Assembly: GCF_003412465.1 (NCBI RefSeq)
Contig: NZ_QTJV01000015.1
Coordinates: 62,001-126,000 of the forward strand
DNA: 64,000 bases
Direction of reading: 5' to 3'
Source: Chitinophaga silvisoli
GTDB lineage: Bacteria > Bacteroidota > Bacteroidia > Chitinophagales > Chitinophagaceae
Part shown: positions 33,184 through 41,447 of the stretch, piece by piece
Numbering within the stretch: the stretch's first letter is position 1
How the letters are laid out: every line of letters starts with the position of its first letter
Program-made: the position numbers and the translations under genes
The notes under the pieces: model-generated
Database searches by the model: none
Seen by the model: only the letters and a program-made list of their open reading frames with translations
Told to the model about the DNA's origin: nothing

Positions 33184-34051
33184 TTGTCCGCGGAAACATT
33201 GCTTCTACCTGGATATCAATCTTACGAAGATAATCAGCTCCATATTTACCATTCTCTAATCCTTTCTTCAAGGTCTCCGGCACATTATCCTCGAGTTCAG
33301 TACAACGGGAGGCAATAATTGCGGCTATTGCACACACAGTATCTGTATCCGAATTCTCAATTTGGTTTACCACATTCAAAAATACATCTGCTATCGTTTT
33401 GGCATGCTTGAATGCGGAGAGTGCCTGTGTCACTATCAGCATTGCATTTCCGGGATCATTTTCAATACCATTTTGTTCCCATCCTTCGCCTAACTGCGCA
33501 GTTAAAAACGCTTCCAATTGTTGGCGGGTACCGCCGTGATGCAAAAAATGCACAGACAGTGCTACTGCCAATGCAGATGTAGTCCCTGCGAGGTTATTAT
33601 GTGTAATACGGCCCTGTAGCAGTGTCAGTCGTTTCACTTCTTCAAGATCTTCAATCACTCCAAAAACACCTGCGCGCATTGCAGCACCGCTGGTAGTTCT
33701 GCTGGACGGTGCAAGCTGGCTTACAAATTCTGCCGGAGTTTCGCATGTTGCTAATAGTTTTTGCATGTGTCTTGAATATCCTACGTGAGGATCACGTTTA
33801 AATGTATGCAGCCAGGCGCTTACAAATTCCTCTGCTGTAATATCAAAAGATTGCTTTGCGAGTAGCAGTTCCATATTTGCCAGTGACATCTGTGTATCAT
33901 CTGTATAATCGCCTTTTTTATAAGCTGTCAGTTTAGGATGATCCGCATGTACGAGATCAGATAGGTCGGCATTGGTAGGGTGGGGCAGGTATTCATATTT
34001 CATGCCATAGCTGTCGCCCAGCGCCATGGTATAGAGAAAGGGTGCATGCAT
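33149..34051 (-). CDS. ADP-ribosylglycohydrolase family protein
   Basis: 300 residues, all helical. The dimetal motifs of the ARH/DraG family are present: ALGDSYGMKYE near the N-terminus, GDYTDDTQMSLAN (T50, D51, D52), a glycine/serine loop (SRTTSGAAMRAGV), HNNLAGTTSALAVALSVHF and NSDTDTVCAIAAII. These bind two Mg2+ and remove ADP-ribose from modified proteins, nucleotides or related compounds. The last dozen residues (about RTILYSNPNTHAM) are encoded by the decayed repeat D/DUF6934 start, so the original C-terminus has been replaced or extended. ADP-ribose enzymes also occur at 55.9-57.4 kb, but there is no linkage. Confidence 0.9.
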   Translation of the reverse strand: MHAPFLYTMALGDSYGMKYEYLPHPTNADLSDLVHADHPKLTAYKKGDYTDDTQMSLANMELLLAKQSFDITAEEFVSAWLHTFKRDPHVGYSRHMQKLLATCETPAEFVSQLAPSSRTTSGAAMRAGVFGVIEDLEEVKRLTLLQGRITHNNLAGTTSALAVALSVHFLHHGGTRQQLEAFLTAQLGEGWEQNGIENDPGNAMLIVTQALSAFKHAKTIADVFLNVVNQIENSDTDTVCAIAAIIASRCTELEDNVPETLKKGLENGKYGADYLRKIDIQVEAMFPRTILYSNPNTHAM

Positions 34052-34116
34052 ATAATCTGAGGTCTATTTCCCGCTTATATGGGAAGTGGTTATTACTCTC
34101 TAAAAGTAGAATATTT

Positions 34117-34293
34117 TCAGGTATCCGGGATCATTTTAAATGGAGGTCTTTCTTCTCTGCCCATCATTGCACTTATGTCGAACAAAACAGTTGTGATACC
34201 TATAGAAGATGCATCCAGTGAAAGGCCTGGTGTTTTGGGATTTTCAGCTTTCCCTCCAAAAAACGGTAATGAATCATATAGGCTGTGTCGTAA
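34117..34293 (-). pseudogene. Possible C-terminal remnant of an unidentified gene
   Basis: A 58-codon open stretch without a start codon, ending at a TGA. It reads like protein (LPFFGGKAENPKTPGLSLD, then SSIGITTVLFDISAMMGREE, then RPPFKMIPDT). It lies just upstream of the ARH gene on the same strand. The other strand is also open here (74 codons from ATG 34079), so either or neither may be real. No family recognised. The rest of 34052-34507 shows no gene. Confidence 0.2.
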
Positions 34294-34507
34294 TCAGAAC
34301 TGATAGATTTAGAAATTGTTTTTTGGTTTTTTTGCGCAAATAACAATGAGGATGGAATAGCAATATAATTGCTAATGGTTCTTATTCTAGAGAAATTTCT
34401 GGATTTCGTGCGGGAAACGATAAAATGAATGTATTAAAAAGCTCGTTTTGTTTGCGCTGTGAGGACTTAATGCTGAAGTTGGGAAATGGATAGTGTAAGC
34501 TATAAAT

Positions 34508-34580
34508 AACAAAAAAGGAACATCACTCGATGTTCCTTTTTCTTCGTACAGGAAAGCGGACGGGAGTCGAACTATTATCT
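34508..34580 (-). repeat. Copy A: tRNA-Glu 3' end and terminator duplicated
   Basis: 34508-34549 is identical over 42 nt to 39323-39364, the terminator and last bases of the intact tRNA-Glu. After a 10-nt replacement, ACGGGAGTCGAAC (the tRNA T-arm) matches for another 13 nt, then homology ends. The hairpin (AAAAAGGAACATC stem) also serves as terminator for the NHL-repeat gene that ends at 34607. Confidence 0.85.
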
Positions 34581-34606
34581 TCAGAACTTTTTATCTTTCA
34601 TGCGAA

Positions 34607-36634
34607 TCATTTTATTTCGATCTTTCTGATCTGGTTATTTCCTGTGTCGGCAATGTAAATAACAGTACCGGCAGCATTTACGGTCACGCCTGAAGGTCTG
34701 TTGAAAGTAGCAGTTTTACCATCGCCATCTGTGTTACCGACTGTTCCTGTACCTGCAATTGTTGTCACTACCCCTTCGGGGGTAATTTTCCTAATCAGGT
34801 TGTTGTCGGTATCCGCCACATATACATTGCCAGCAGTATCCACTGCCACTCCCTTAGGGTGGTTGAAAGATGCATTCGTACCAGTACCGTTACTATTGCC
34901 GACGATTGGGGAATTACCTGGAGTTACAGCCCCGGCGAGTGGAATTCCAAAGCCTGTTGTAAATATTTTGGCTATCCTGCTATTTCCGGCATCTGCTACA
35001 TAGACATTACCTTGTTTATCTGTTTCTACACCAAATGCCTTTAAATAGGCCATTCCATTGTTAGGGCCTGAATTACTTCCTTCAGAAAAGGTGCTGATAA
35101 CATCCGGTTTAATCTGACAAATCGTGTTCCAGGTACTATTGTAATAATAGATATATCCATTGTGATCAACAGCAACACCAGTTGGGTAATTGTCAGGACC
35201 ACTTTCTCCGTTTGCGGCTACAAACAATGGAATACTGCTTACTACTCTATTAGAAATTTTGCGAATAAGATTGTTGGCAGAGTCAGCTATGAAGAGGTTA
35301 CCTGAGCCATCCAGAGCGATGCCAAGCGGGCAGGAAAAAGAAGCCGTTTTTAATGGTCCGTCAGAATTACCGGGTAGGCCTGTTCCTGCATAAGTACTAA
35401 CAATACCGGCTGTGGTTATCTGCCGTATTACATTATTTCCTGCATCTGCAACGAAAAGGTTTCCTTCAGCATCTGTTACCAAATCTGTAGGTCTATTAAA
35501 AGTTGCGTTTTTTGCGTCACCATCAATAATCACTCTTTTGCCGACAACAGTTGTAACCATTCCGTCCGAAGTTATTTTTCTAATAGTACCTACATCTGTA
35601 TCCGCCACATATATATTTCCCGCAGGGTCTGTTACCATTCCTGAAGGAAAGTTAAAAGAGGCCTGGCGACCCAAACCGTCTTTTTCTTTTCCTTCGCCAC
35701 TACCTGCGATTGTTGATACAGTACCATCAGGAGTTATTTTACGTATAAGAAATGTGCCCTGATCTGATACGTAAATATTACCTGCTGCATCAGAGGTTAT
35801 CCCTGTAGGAAAACTAAAAGAAGCGGCAGTTCCTTTTCCATCATCAGATCCTTTACTACCAGAGCCGGCAAATACACTTAAAACACCGGCTTTAGTCACT
35901 TTATAAATAAGATGTGAAAGCCGGTTGGCAATATAAAAATCGCCCTCAGCGCTACGACACATGCCTCCAAAGGTTCCGGAATAAGAGATTCCACTAACAA
36001 TTGTAGTAACTTCTCCAGATGGAGTTATTTTACGGATGTCAGTTCCCTTTAGGGGATCTGAATGCATATCCAAAACATATAAGTTCCCGGTTGCATCTAT
36101 TGATGCCGTTGTTACGAATGAAAAGGAAGCATTCACACCAACTCCATCAGTCGTTTCCAATTTTCCGCTCCCGGCAATTGTGGTTACTACACCATCAGCA
36201 GTGATTTTCCTGATCCGCCTATTGGAATAGTCAGTTACAAATACATTCCCTGCAGCATCAGCAACAATGCCCTGCTGATAGTTAAACATGGCATTAGCTC
36301 CTGTGCCATTTGCATAACCGCCCTGGTATTTGGAATATTTTCCAGCCAGTAGGGATAGCTTTCCTTTTGTATCTAGTTTTGCAATTATGTTATTGAATGG
36401 ATCGGATATATATACATTACCTGCGGGGTCACATGCCAGGTCAACCGGATTCATGATGCCCTCCAGGCTACCAGCGGTGTTAACACCTGCCATAGTACTT
36501 ACTATTACAGTTTGACCGGTAATTGGCGGTTCTGGGGAAGGCGGTTCTGTATCAGACACCGGGCTTTTTGAACAAGACCAAATTATAGTTACACCGAACA
36601 AAAACAACAGAATACGGGGGCGAAAAGGAGTCAT
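34607..36634 (-). CDS. NHL-repeat beta-propeller lipoprotein
   Basis: 675 residues. The signal sequence ends in a lipobox (VTIIWSC, C21), so it is an envelope lipoprotein. After a proline-rich spacer (TEPPSPEPPITGQ) come about eleven to twelve NHL-type repeats of 50-55 residues, each with a core like 'GNVYVADTGNNLIRKIT..G.VTTIAG', forming one or two beta propellers. NHL propellers bind proteins or glycans; no catalytic domain is seen. The strong similarity between repeats suggests recent internal duplication. Both ends of the gene are flanked by tRNA-like repeats (A after it, B upstream), so it may be cargo of an inserted segment. Confidence 0.9.
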   Translation of the reverse strand: MTPFRPRILLFLFGVTIIWSCSKSPVSDTEPPSPEPPITGQTVIVSTMAGVNTAGSLEGIMNPVDLACDPAGNVYISDPFNNIIAKLDTKGKLSLLAGKYSKYQGGYANGTGANAMFNYQQGIVADAAGNVFVTDYSNRRIRKITADGVVTTIAGSGKLETTDGVGVNASFSFVTTASIDATGNLYVLDMHSDPLKGTDIRKITPSGEVTTIVSGISYSGTFGGMCRSAEGDFYIANRLSHLIYKVTKAGVLSVFAGSGSKGSDDGKGTAASFSFPTGITSDAAGNIYVSDQGTFLIRKITPDGTVSTIAGSGEGKEKDGLGRQASFNFPSGMVTDPAGNIYVADTDVGTIRKITSDGMVTTVVGKRVIIDGDAKNATFNRPTDLVTDAEGNLFVADAGNNVIRQITTAGIVSTYAGTGLPGNSDGPLKTASFSCPLGIALDGSGNLFIADSANNLIRKISNRVVSSIPLFVAANGESGPDNYPTGVAVDHNGYIYYYNSTWNTICQIKPDVISTFSEGSNSGPNNGMAYLKAFGVETDKQGNVYVADAGNSRIAKIFTTGFGIPLAGAVTPGNSPIVGNSNGTGTNASFNHPKGVAVDTAGNVYVADTDNNLIRKITPEGVVTTIAGTGTVGNTDGDGKTATFNRPSGVTVNAAGTVIYIADTGNNQIRKIEIK

Positions 36635-36820
36635 ACGTATAGGCTTAAAAGCAGTAAAAGTAAGTTAAATTATATGAGTAAATCATGTTTATGGACAGTT
36701 TCTGAGTATCAAAAATGGCCAACCTGTTTTATTGAAATGATTATGCTCATTCATAGATATTGATTACGAGAATGTAGGGATATTGCCGTGACGGAAAGGA
36801 GAGTAGGAAGATAAATAGAG

Positions 36821-36893
36821 AAGGTCGCACATTGGGCAACCTTTTTTTTCGTACAGGAAGCGCGACAGATATCGACCTATTATATCGATGATA
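36821..36893 (-). repeat. Decayed tRNA-3'-end repeat, copy B
   Basis: A hairpin (AAGGT...ACCTT) and T-run are followed by TACAGG... Positions 36852-36885 match copy D (33031-33064) at 29 of 34 positions. It lies behind the carboxylesterase gene. The rest of the 36635-36944 interval shows no gene. Confidence 0.6.
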
Positions 36894-36944
36894 TGAATGT
36901 TTTCAAAAGGTTTATTGTTAAAATTTAGAATCCTCATGCCGGGT

Positions 36945-38510
36945 CTAATGGTTATCCGGTGTATCGTTATGGATTGTAAAGAATTCAAATGTTGGTATAG
37001 CGGGTAATGGTATTGTAGAGATCTGATCACCGAATTGCAGCACTTTAGTTTCCTTTATTGTAAACGCTGGCCAGTAGGGTCGGCCTTTACCGTTAGGATT
37101 GCCCGTAGCGGCAAAGGTTATCCAGTAATCATTCATCTTGTTACTTAATGTCCTGTCCCAATCCGTAAACGGTTTATCCCACTTATCCAGGTTATGCAAG
37201 GCATAAGCACCTTGTGCACCATGAAATGCACCATAATTCGGGTTGCCTGGTACTGCGTGGCTGAAATAATAAAACCAGACTTTGCATTTCGTATGACTGA
37301 CCTGATATTTCGCCCAGGTATAGTTTCCCAATGCAAATGTTTTGTCTCTGGATATATAAAGTTGTGACTGTGCCGCTTCTTCATCTGTATGAGCGGGATA
37401 ATGTTGCAAAAAAGCATCTGTTTTTGCTCCGTAATTCTTCTGTGCTTCCGCTTTAAAAGCAGCAGCTGTCAGCAGTTCATTTGTGATGAAGGCATCACCT
37501 GTATTATAGCCGATCAGTAGATCTACATCATTTTGTTGTCCCTTGGTAAATATATCAAGGATTTGATTTTGCAATACATAACCATCCACTATGGGCGAAC
37601 GGAAATGAGTGTCTTTGAGTAAGACTTCGGCAGGTATAGCTCTCATGGCTAAAAGATCATCCGCATTATTTTTGCTCATTGTTGTCATACCTTCTTCTTC
37701 TGCCTGTTGCAGTGTCAGGCACTGATCCGGTGCGAACATAGGGCCACTTTCTGAAATTGCCCGTTTGAACAATCCTTTGCCAAGAGGTGAAGCTATCATT
37801 ATTAGTACGCTGCATGAACCGGCAGAACCACCATTAGCGGTTATATTTTCAGGGTCGCCACCAAAGGCAGCAATATTTTGTTTAATCCAGTTCATTGCGG
37901 CGATCTGGTCCAATATACCGTAATTGCCAGAAACATGATGAGGTGATTCTTTAGATAATGCCGGGTGCGCAAGGAAGCCAAAGATTCCGAGGCGATAATT
38001 GATGGTGACTACGACAATACCTTTCTTAGCAGTTTCTTCTCCATCCAATACAGGAACTGCACCGGATCCTCCGGAAAAGGCACCTCCATGTATCACTACA
38101 ATAACCGGCCTTTTTTCCCCTGTTTGTCTGGCAGGTGTCCATACATTTAAATAAAGACAATCTTCGCTTATTTTAACATCCTCGGGTATCAATATCTCTG
38201 GCCCATAAGCACCGGAAGGTATAGGTCTGTTTTGCATGGCATTCGGCCCGAATTTATCGCATTTACGAATACCTTTCCATGGCGTAACAGCCTGCGGTTC
38301 CTTCCAGCGGAGATTACCTACCGGAGCTGCTGCGAAGGGAATACCTTTAAAAATATGTACATCACCGCTGGCATTTGTCATACCTGAAATAAGTCCGGCA
38401 GTTGTTTGCACTAGAGGTGGATCACTCTGTAATACATGCGACAAGTTGGAGTGGGTGCTGATTGCAGAAGGGGGCAGGATCAGCAGTAATGAATACAGGA
38501 ATGTTTTCAT
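36945..38510 (-). CDS. Type-B carboxylesterase family protein, secreted
   Basis: 521 residues with a signal peptide (MKTFLYSLLLILPPSAIS). Family motifs are in order: FKGIPFAAAPVGNLRWKEP, SEDCLYLNVWTPA, VIVVIHGGAFSGGSG (oxyanion hole), NYRLGIFGFLAHP, DQIAAMNWIKQNIAAFGGDP, then the nucleophile elbow NGGSAGSCSV (S229) and the histidine region YGAFHGAQGAYAL. The elbow is GGSAG where most members have GESAG. The protein should hydrolyse carboxylic esters in the periplasm or outside. It lies between tRNA-like repeats B and C in the accessory stretch. Confidence 0.92.
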   Translation of the reverse strand: MKTFLYSLLLILPPSAISTHSNLSHVLQSDPPLVQTTAGLISGMTNASGDVHIFKGIPFAAAPVGNLRWKEPQAVTPWKGIRKCDKFGPNAMQNRPIPSGAYGPEILIPEDVKISEDCLYLNVWTPARQTGEKRPVIVVIHGGAFSGGSGAVPVLDGEETAKKGIVVVTINYRLGIFGFLAHPALSKESPHHVSGNYGILDQIAAMNWIKQNIAAFGGDPENITANGGSAGSCSVLIMIASPLGKGLFKRAISESGPMFAPDQCLTLQQAEEEGMTTMSKNNADDLLAMRAIPAEVLLKDTHFRSPIVDGYVLQNQILDIFTKGQQNDVDLLIGYNTGDAFITNELLTAAAFKAEAQKNYGAKTDAFLQHYPAHTDEEAAQSQLYISRDKTFALGNYTWAKYQVSHTKCKVWFYYFSHAVPGNPNYGAFHGAQGAYALHNLDKWDKPFTDWDRTLSNKMNDYWITFAATGNPNGKGRPYWPAFTIKETKVLQFGDQISTIPLPAIPTFEFFTIHNDTPDNH

Positions 38511-38747
38511 AAAGGTAATTTAAGGACAAAAAAAATGATTATTTGATACCTGAAATAAATAGAAATATGACTGGTAGGAAATAATTGATGAAATGCAAAA
38601 ACACATTAGAGTTCTTATCCTGTCTGACTATTGATACATTAATTTACAACTTAATTATAGAGGAGGCTGTGATAAATTGGGCCTGACCGATCGTAAGGTA
38701 TCGTGATCATTTTTGAGATTCTGAGTAACCTGACAGGCTTATTCAAA

Positions 38748-38840
38748 TAAAAAAGGTTGCTCAAATGAACAACCTTATAAAAGAGTACGGGGAAGAGAAT
38801 GGATGTCGAACTATTACATGCAGGATTTAAATTTGATAAG
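38748..38840 (-). repeat. Decayed tRNA-3'-end repeat, copy C
   Basis: The hairpin AAGGTTG...CAACCTT (38753-38776) resembles the terminator of the second tRNA-Glu at 59.6 kb. The following block contains GTCGAACTATTA as in copy A and is 43/53 identical to copy D. The DUF6934-like gene starts 80 nt further on. The rest of 38511-38920 shows no gene. Confidence 0.65.
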
Positions 38841-38920
38841 TATATTGTTAATTTTATTACAGATTGATTATTAAACATTTATACTGATTTTTGAGGCTGT
38901 TTTTCTTGTATATTGCATAT

Positions 38921-39220
38921 ATGTTCGGGCTTGATAAATACCAATATTCCACAGATAAGACATTCATGGCCTATCACTTTATTAGTAATGGCCCTAATGG
39001 TGCAATACAGAAAATTGCAAAGTTTAATCTTATCGGAGAAGATCTTTATAATTTCGGATTGGGTGATTTGGATGCAGTGACCGGTGATATTTCAGATACA
39101 GTCATAAGTGATAACAAGGATGTAGAGGTCATTATGTTACGCAAAACAAAAAAGGTAATGTTCAATCCACGTGCTATCTTTTGTAGTTTGGGAAAAAACG
39201 CAGGTAGCTGTCAGCAGTAG
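38921..39220 (+). pseudogene. Truncated DUF6934-like gene
   Basis: From ATG 38921 the protein begins MFGLDKYQYSTDKTFMAYHF, continues ISNGPNGAIQKIAKFNL, then YNFGLGDLDAVTGDISDTVI and SDNKDVEV, which matches my recollection of the N-terminal half of DUF6934 proteins (small Bacteroidota proteins of about 150 residues, often in several copies). After about codon 70 the match stops, and a basic, unrelated tail follows to the stop at 39220. The C-terminal half is therefore lost at about 39131. DUF6934 has no known function. Family call from memory, moderate certainty. Confidence 0.55.
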
Positions 39221-39250
39221 GAATGCAAGGCAAAGGAAAGAGTATTTCAT
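39137..39250 (-). pseudogene. Truncated secreted-protein gene (signal peptide only)
   Basis: A 37-codon frame from ATG 39250 encodes a near-perfect signal peptide, MKYSFLCLAFLLLTATCVFS, with a Q-T-T-K start of the mature part. It then ends at about the point where the DUF6934-like frame also breaks. It looks like the 5' end of an exported-protein gene joined tail-to-tail to another broken gene. Confidence 0.5.
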
Positions 39251-39326
39251 GGTTATGGTAAATCTATACACAATATATAGACAATATAAATGGTAGATGG
39301 GAGTGTTACAGGTAGGTTATAAAACA

Positions 39327-39356
39327 AAAAAGGAACATCACTCGATGTTCCTTTTT
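39327..39356 (-). terminator. Terminator of the first tRNA-Glu
   Basis: AAAAAGGAACATC pairs with GATGTTCCTTTTT (13 bp, loop ACTC); on the minus strand a T-run follows. It is directly downstream of the tRNA and is duplicated in repeat A. Confidence 0.9.
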
Positions 39357-39361
39357 CTTCG

Positions 39362-39433
39362 TACCGCGTACGGGAGTCGAACCCGTCATTCCTCCGTGAA
39401 AGGGAGGCGTCTTAGCCGATTGACCAACGCGGC
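39362..39433 (-). tRNA. tRNA-Glu (TTC)
   Basis: A 72-nt cloverleaf on the minus strand: acceptor GCCGCGT/ACGCGGT with discriminator A, D-arm GTC...GAC, anticodon arm CCTCC-CTTTCAC-GGAGG with anticodon TTC, and T-arm ACGGG-TTCGACT-CCCGT. CCA is not encoded. It is identical to the copy at 59656-59727. It forms the right edge of the stretch with tRNA-derived repeats. Confidence 0.97.
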
Positions 39434-39526
39434 GTTTCGCGATTGGGATTGCAAAGGTAATCAATTAATCATTATTTCAAAATTTTTTTCAAAAAAGTCA
39501 GGTGTATTTTCGCATTTTCACGTTTT

Positions 39527-41332
39527 ATGAAGCATTCACGTAAGGATCGGCTCTTCGATGCCGTAGATTATCAACTCGAAAAGTTCCCTAAAGAAGACAT
39601 GCTGGCAGCCAAGGTTAATGGTACCTGGACCCGCTACAGCACTGCTTTTGTAAGAGAAATCGCTGATAAATTCAGTGCCGGGTTACTGCAACTGGGCGTT
39701 AGTGGCAATGATGGTTCTGCCTCCGGGGCAGACAAAATTGCCATTATCAGCTCGAACCGACCAGAATGGATCTTCACCGATCTGGCCGTTCAGCAGACAG
39801 GGGCGGTCCTCGTACCCCTTTATCCCACCACCAGCCTCCTGGAACTGGAATTTATCCTCAATGATGCCGAAGTGAAATACATTTTCATTGGCAACCAGGA
39901 ATTATATGACAAGATCTGTAGCATTCGCCCCCAGTTGTCGTACCTGAAAGGGATCTATACCTTTGACCAGGTACCTGGCGCGTCCCACTGGTCGGCAGTC
40001 ACGAATATGGCGACACCTGAACTGCTGCAGAAAGTGCAGGAAGTGAAAGAAGGCATCTCGCCCCAACAACTGGCAACTATTATCTATACATCTGGTACCA
40101 CCGGTACGCCTAAAGGTGTGATGCTGAGCCATCACAATATTGTGAGTGATGCCTTTATGGGCAAGGTCTCGTTCCCCTTCTACGACGATCCGACTAAAAA
40201 AGCGCTTAGTTTCCTTCCGCTGAACCATATTTTCGAGAAATGCGTCACCTATATCTACTTCTACAGTGGCACCAGCATTTACTACGCTGAAAGCCTCGAT
40301 ACCATCGCCGATAACCTGCGGGAAGTAAAACCCGACGGATTTACCACCGTACCCCGGCTGCTGGAGAAGGTGTACGATAAGATCCTTGCCACCGGGAATA
40401 AACTGACCGGCATCAAAAAGACCTTATTTTTCTGGGCCGTAGGCCTGGCTACCCGATATGACAACATAAAAAGTGGCGGTGCCTGGTACAACCTGCAACT
40501 CGCGCTGGCCGATAAACTCATTTTTAGTAAATGGAGAGCTGCCCTGGGAGGCCGGGTAGATTTCATCGTGACAGGTGGTGCTGCCTGCCAGGAAAAATTA
40601 CTACGCATTTTCTGGGCCGCTAAGATCCCCGTATACGAAGGTTACGGTCCAACAGAGAATAGTCCCGTAATTAGTGTAAACACCCGAAAAGAGGTCAGAT
40701 TTGGCACCGTAGGCCCCGTTTTGGAAGGTCTTGAGGTAAAGCTGGCAGAAGATGGGGAAATCTGCGTAAAAGGCGAATCTGTGATGGTAGGGTACTATAA
40801 AAGACCCGACCTGACAGCAGAAGTAGTGAAAGATGGCTGGTTACTCACCGGCGATATCGGTATCCTGCAGGACGGTAAGTACCTGAAGATCACCGACCGT
40901 AAAAAAGAACTGTTCAAGACCAGTGGGGGTAAATATGTGGCCCCTCAGCCGATAGAAAATAAATGTAAGGAGAATCCCTTCATCGAACAGATGATGGTGA
41001 TAGGGGCAGACAGGAAGTTTGTAAGTGCCCTGATTGTACCTGCCTTCCCTTACTTAAAACAATGGATGCAGCAGCAGGGAATACCTTTTACGACCCATGA
41101 AGCGGCTATTAAGGAGCCCAAAGTGCTGGAGAAATACCAGGAAGTCATAGAAGGGTACAATTCCCGGTTTAACCATGTGGAGCAGGTGAGAAAGCTGGCG
41201 CTGTTGCCGGACGAATGGAGTGTGGAAGGAGGGGAGATGACCCCGAAAATGAGTTTGAAACGAAAGGTGGTGTTGGAAAAGTACAAGGAGGTGATAGAGG
41301 GTATTTACAATGTGCAGAAAGGAGACCATTAA
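39527..41332 (+). CDS. Long-chain acyl-CoA synthetase (AMP-binding, FAA1/FadD15 type)
   Basis: 601 residues. The ANL-superfamily motifs are complete: P-loop TIIYTSGTTGTPKGVMLSHHN, LPLNHIFEKC (long-chain type), A5 motif YEGYGPTENSPVI, DGWLLTGDIG, ITDRKKELFKTSGGKYVAPQ (hinge and gate), and the C-terminal lysine region MTPKMSLKRKVVLEKYKE. The gene activates fatty acids to acyl-AMP and then acyl-CoA for degradation or lipid synthesis. It starts about 94 nt from the tRNA-Glu, on the opposite strand, and appears to be transcribed alone. Confidence 0.93.
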   Translation: MKHSRKDRLFDAVDYQLEKFPKEDMLAAKVNGTWTRYSTAFVREIADKFSAGLLQLGVSGNDGSASGADKIAIISSNRPEWIFTDLAVQQTGAVLVPLYPTTSLLELEFILNDAEVKYIFIGNQELYDKICSIRPQLSYLKGIYTFDQVPGASHWSAVTNMATPELLQKVQEVKEGISPQQLATIIYTSGTTGTPKGVMLSHHNIVSDAFMGKVSFPFYDDPTKKALSFLPLNHIFEKCVTYIYFYSGTSIYYAESLDTIADNLREVKPDGFTTVPRLLEKVYDKILATGNKLTGIKKTLFFWAVGLATRYDNIKSGGAWYNLQLALADKLIFSKWRAALGGRVDFIVTGGAACQEKLLRIFWAAKIPVYEGYGPTENSPVISVNTRKEVRFGTVGPVLEGLEVKLAEDGEICVKGESVMVGYYKRPDLTAEVVKDGWLLTGDIGILQDGKYLKITDRKKELFKTSGGKYVAPQPIENKCKENPFIEQMMVIGADRKFVSALIVPAFPYLKQWMQQQGIPFTTHEAAIKEPKVLEKYQEVIEGYNSRFNHVEQVRKLALLPDEWSVEGGEMTPKMSLKRKVVLEKYKEVIEGIYNVQKGDH

Positions 41333-41402
41333 TGGAAGCAAACAATTGCAATATCAGCGGTAAGGGTTTTTTAAATTCACCCTGGTAGCCTGAAAAATAA
41401 AT

Positions 41403-41427
41403 GGGCCGGCTGTCTGAAGGCCGGCCC
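41403..41427. terminator. GC-rich hairpin between convergent genes
   Basis: GGGCCGGC pairs with GCCGGCCC around a 9-nt loop; only a short T-rich run follows on the plus strand. A likely terminator for the synthetase and the convergent GH16-like gene. Confidence 0.55.
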
Positions 41428-41447
41428 TGGTTTTGATCCTATTACTA

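Noticed and set aside
34607..36634. NHL repeats as a possible CRISPR-like DNA repeat
   Set aside because: The periodicity is about 50-55 codons and protein-level; DNA units are not identical and have no spacers.
39297..39530. Open frame spanning the first tRNA-Glu on the plus strand
   Set aside because: It is the tRNA antisense, repeated at 59.7 kb only because the tRNAs are identical.
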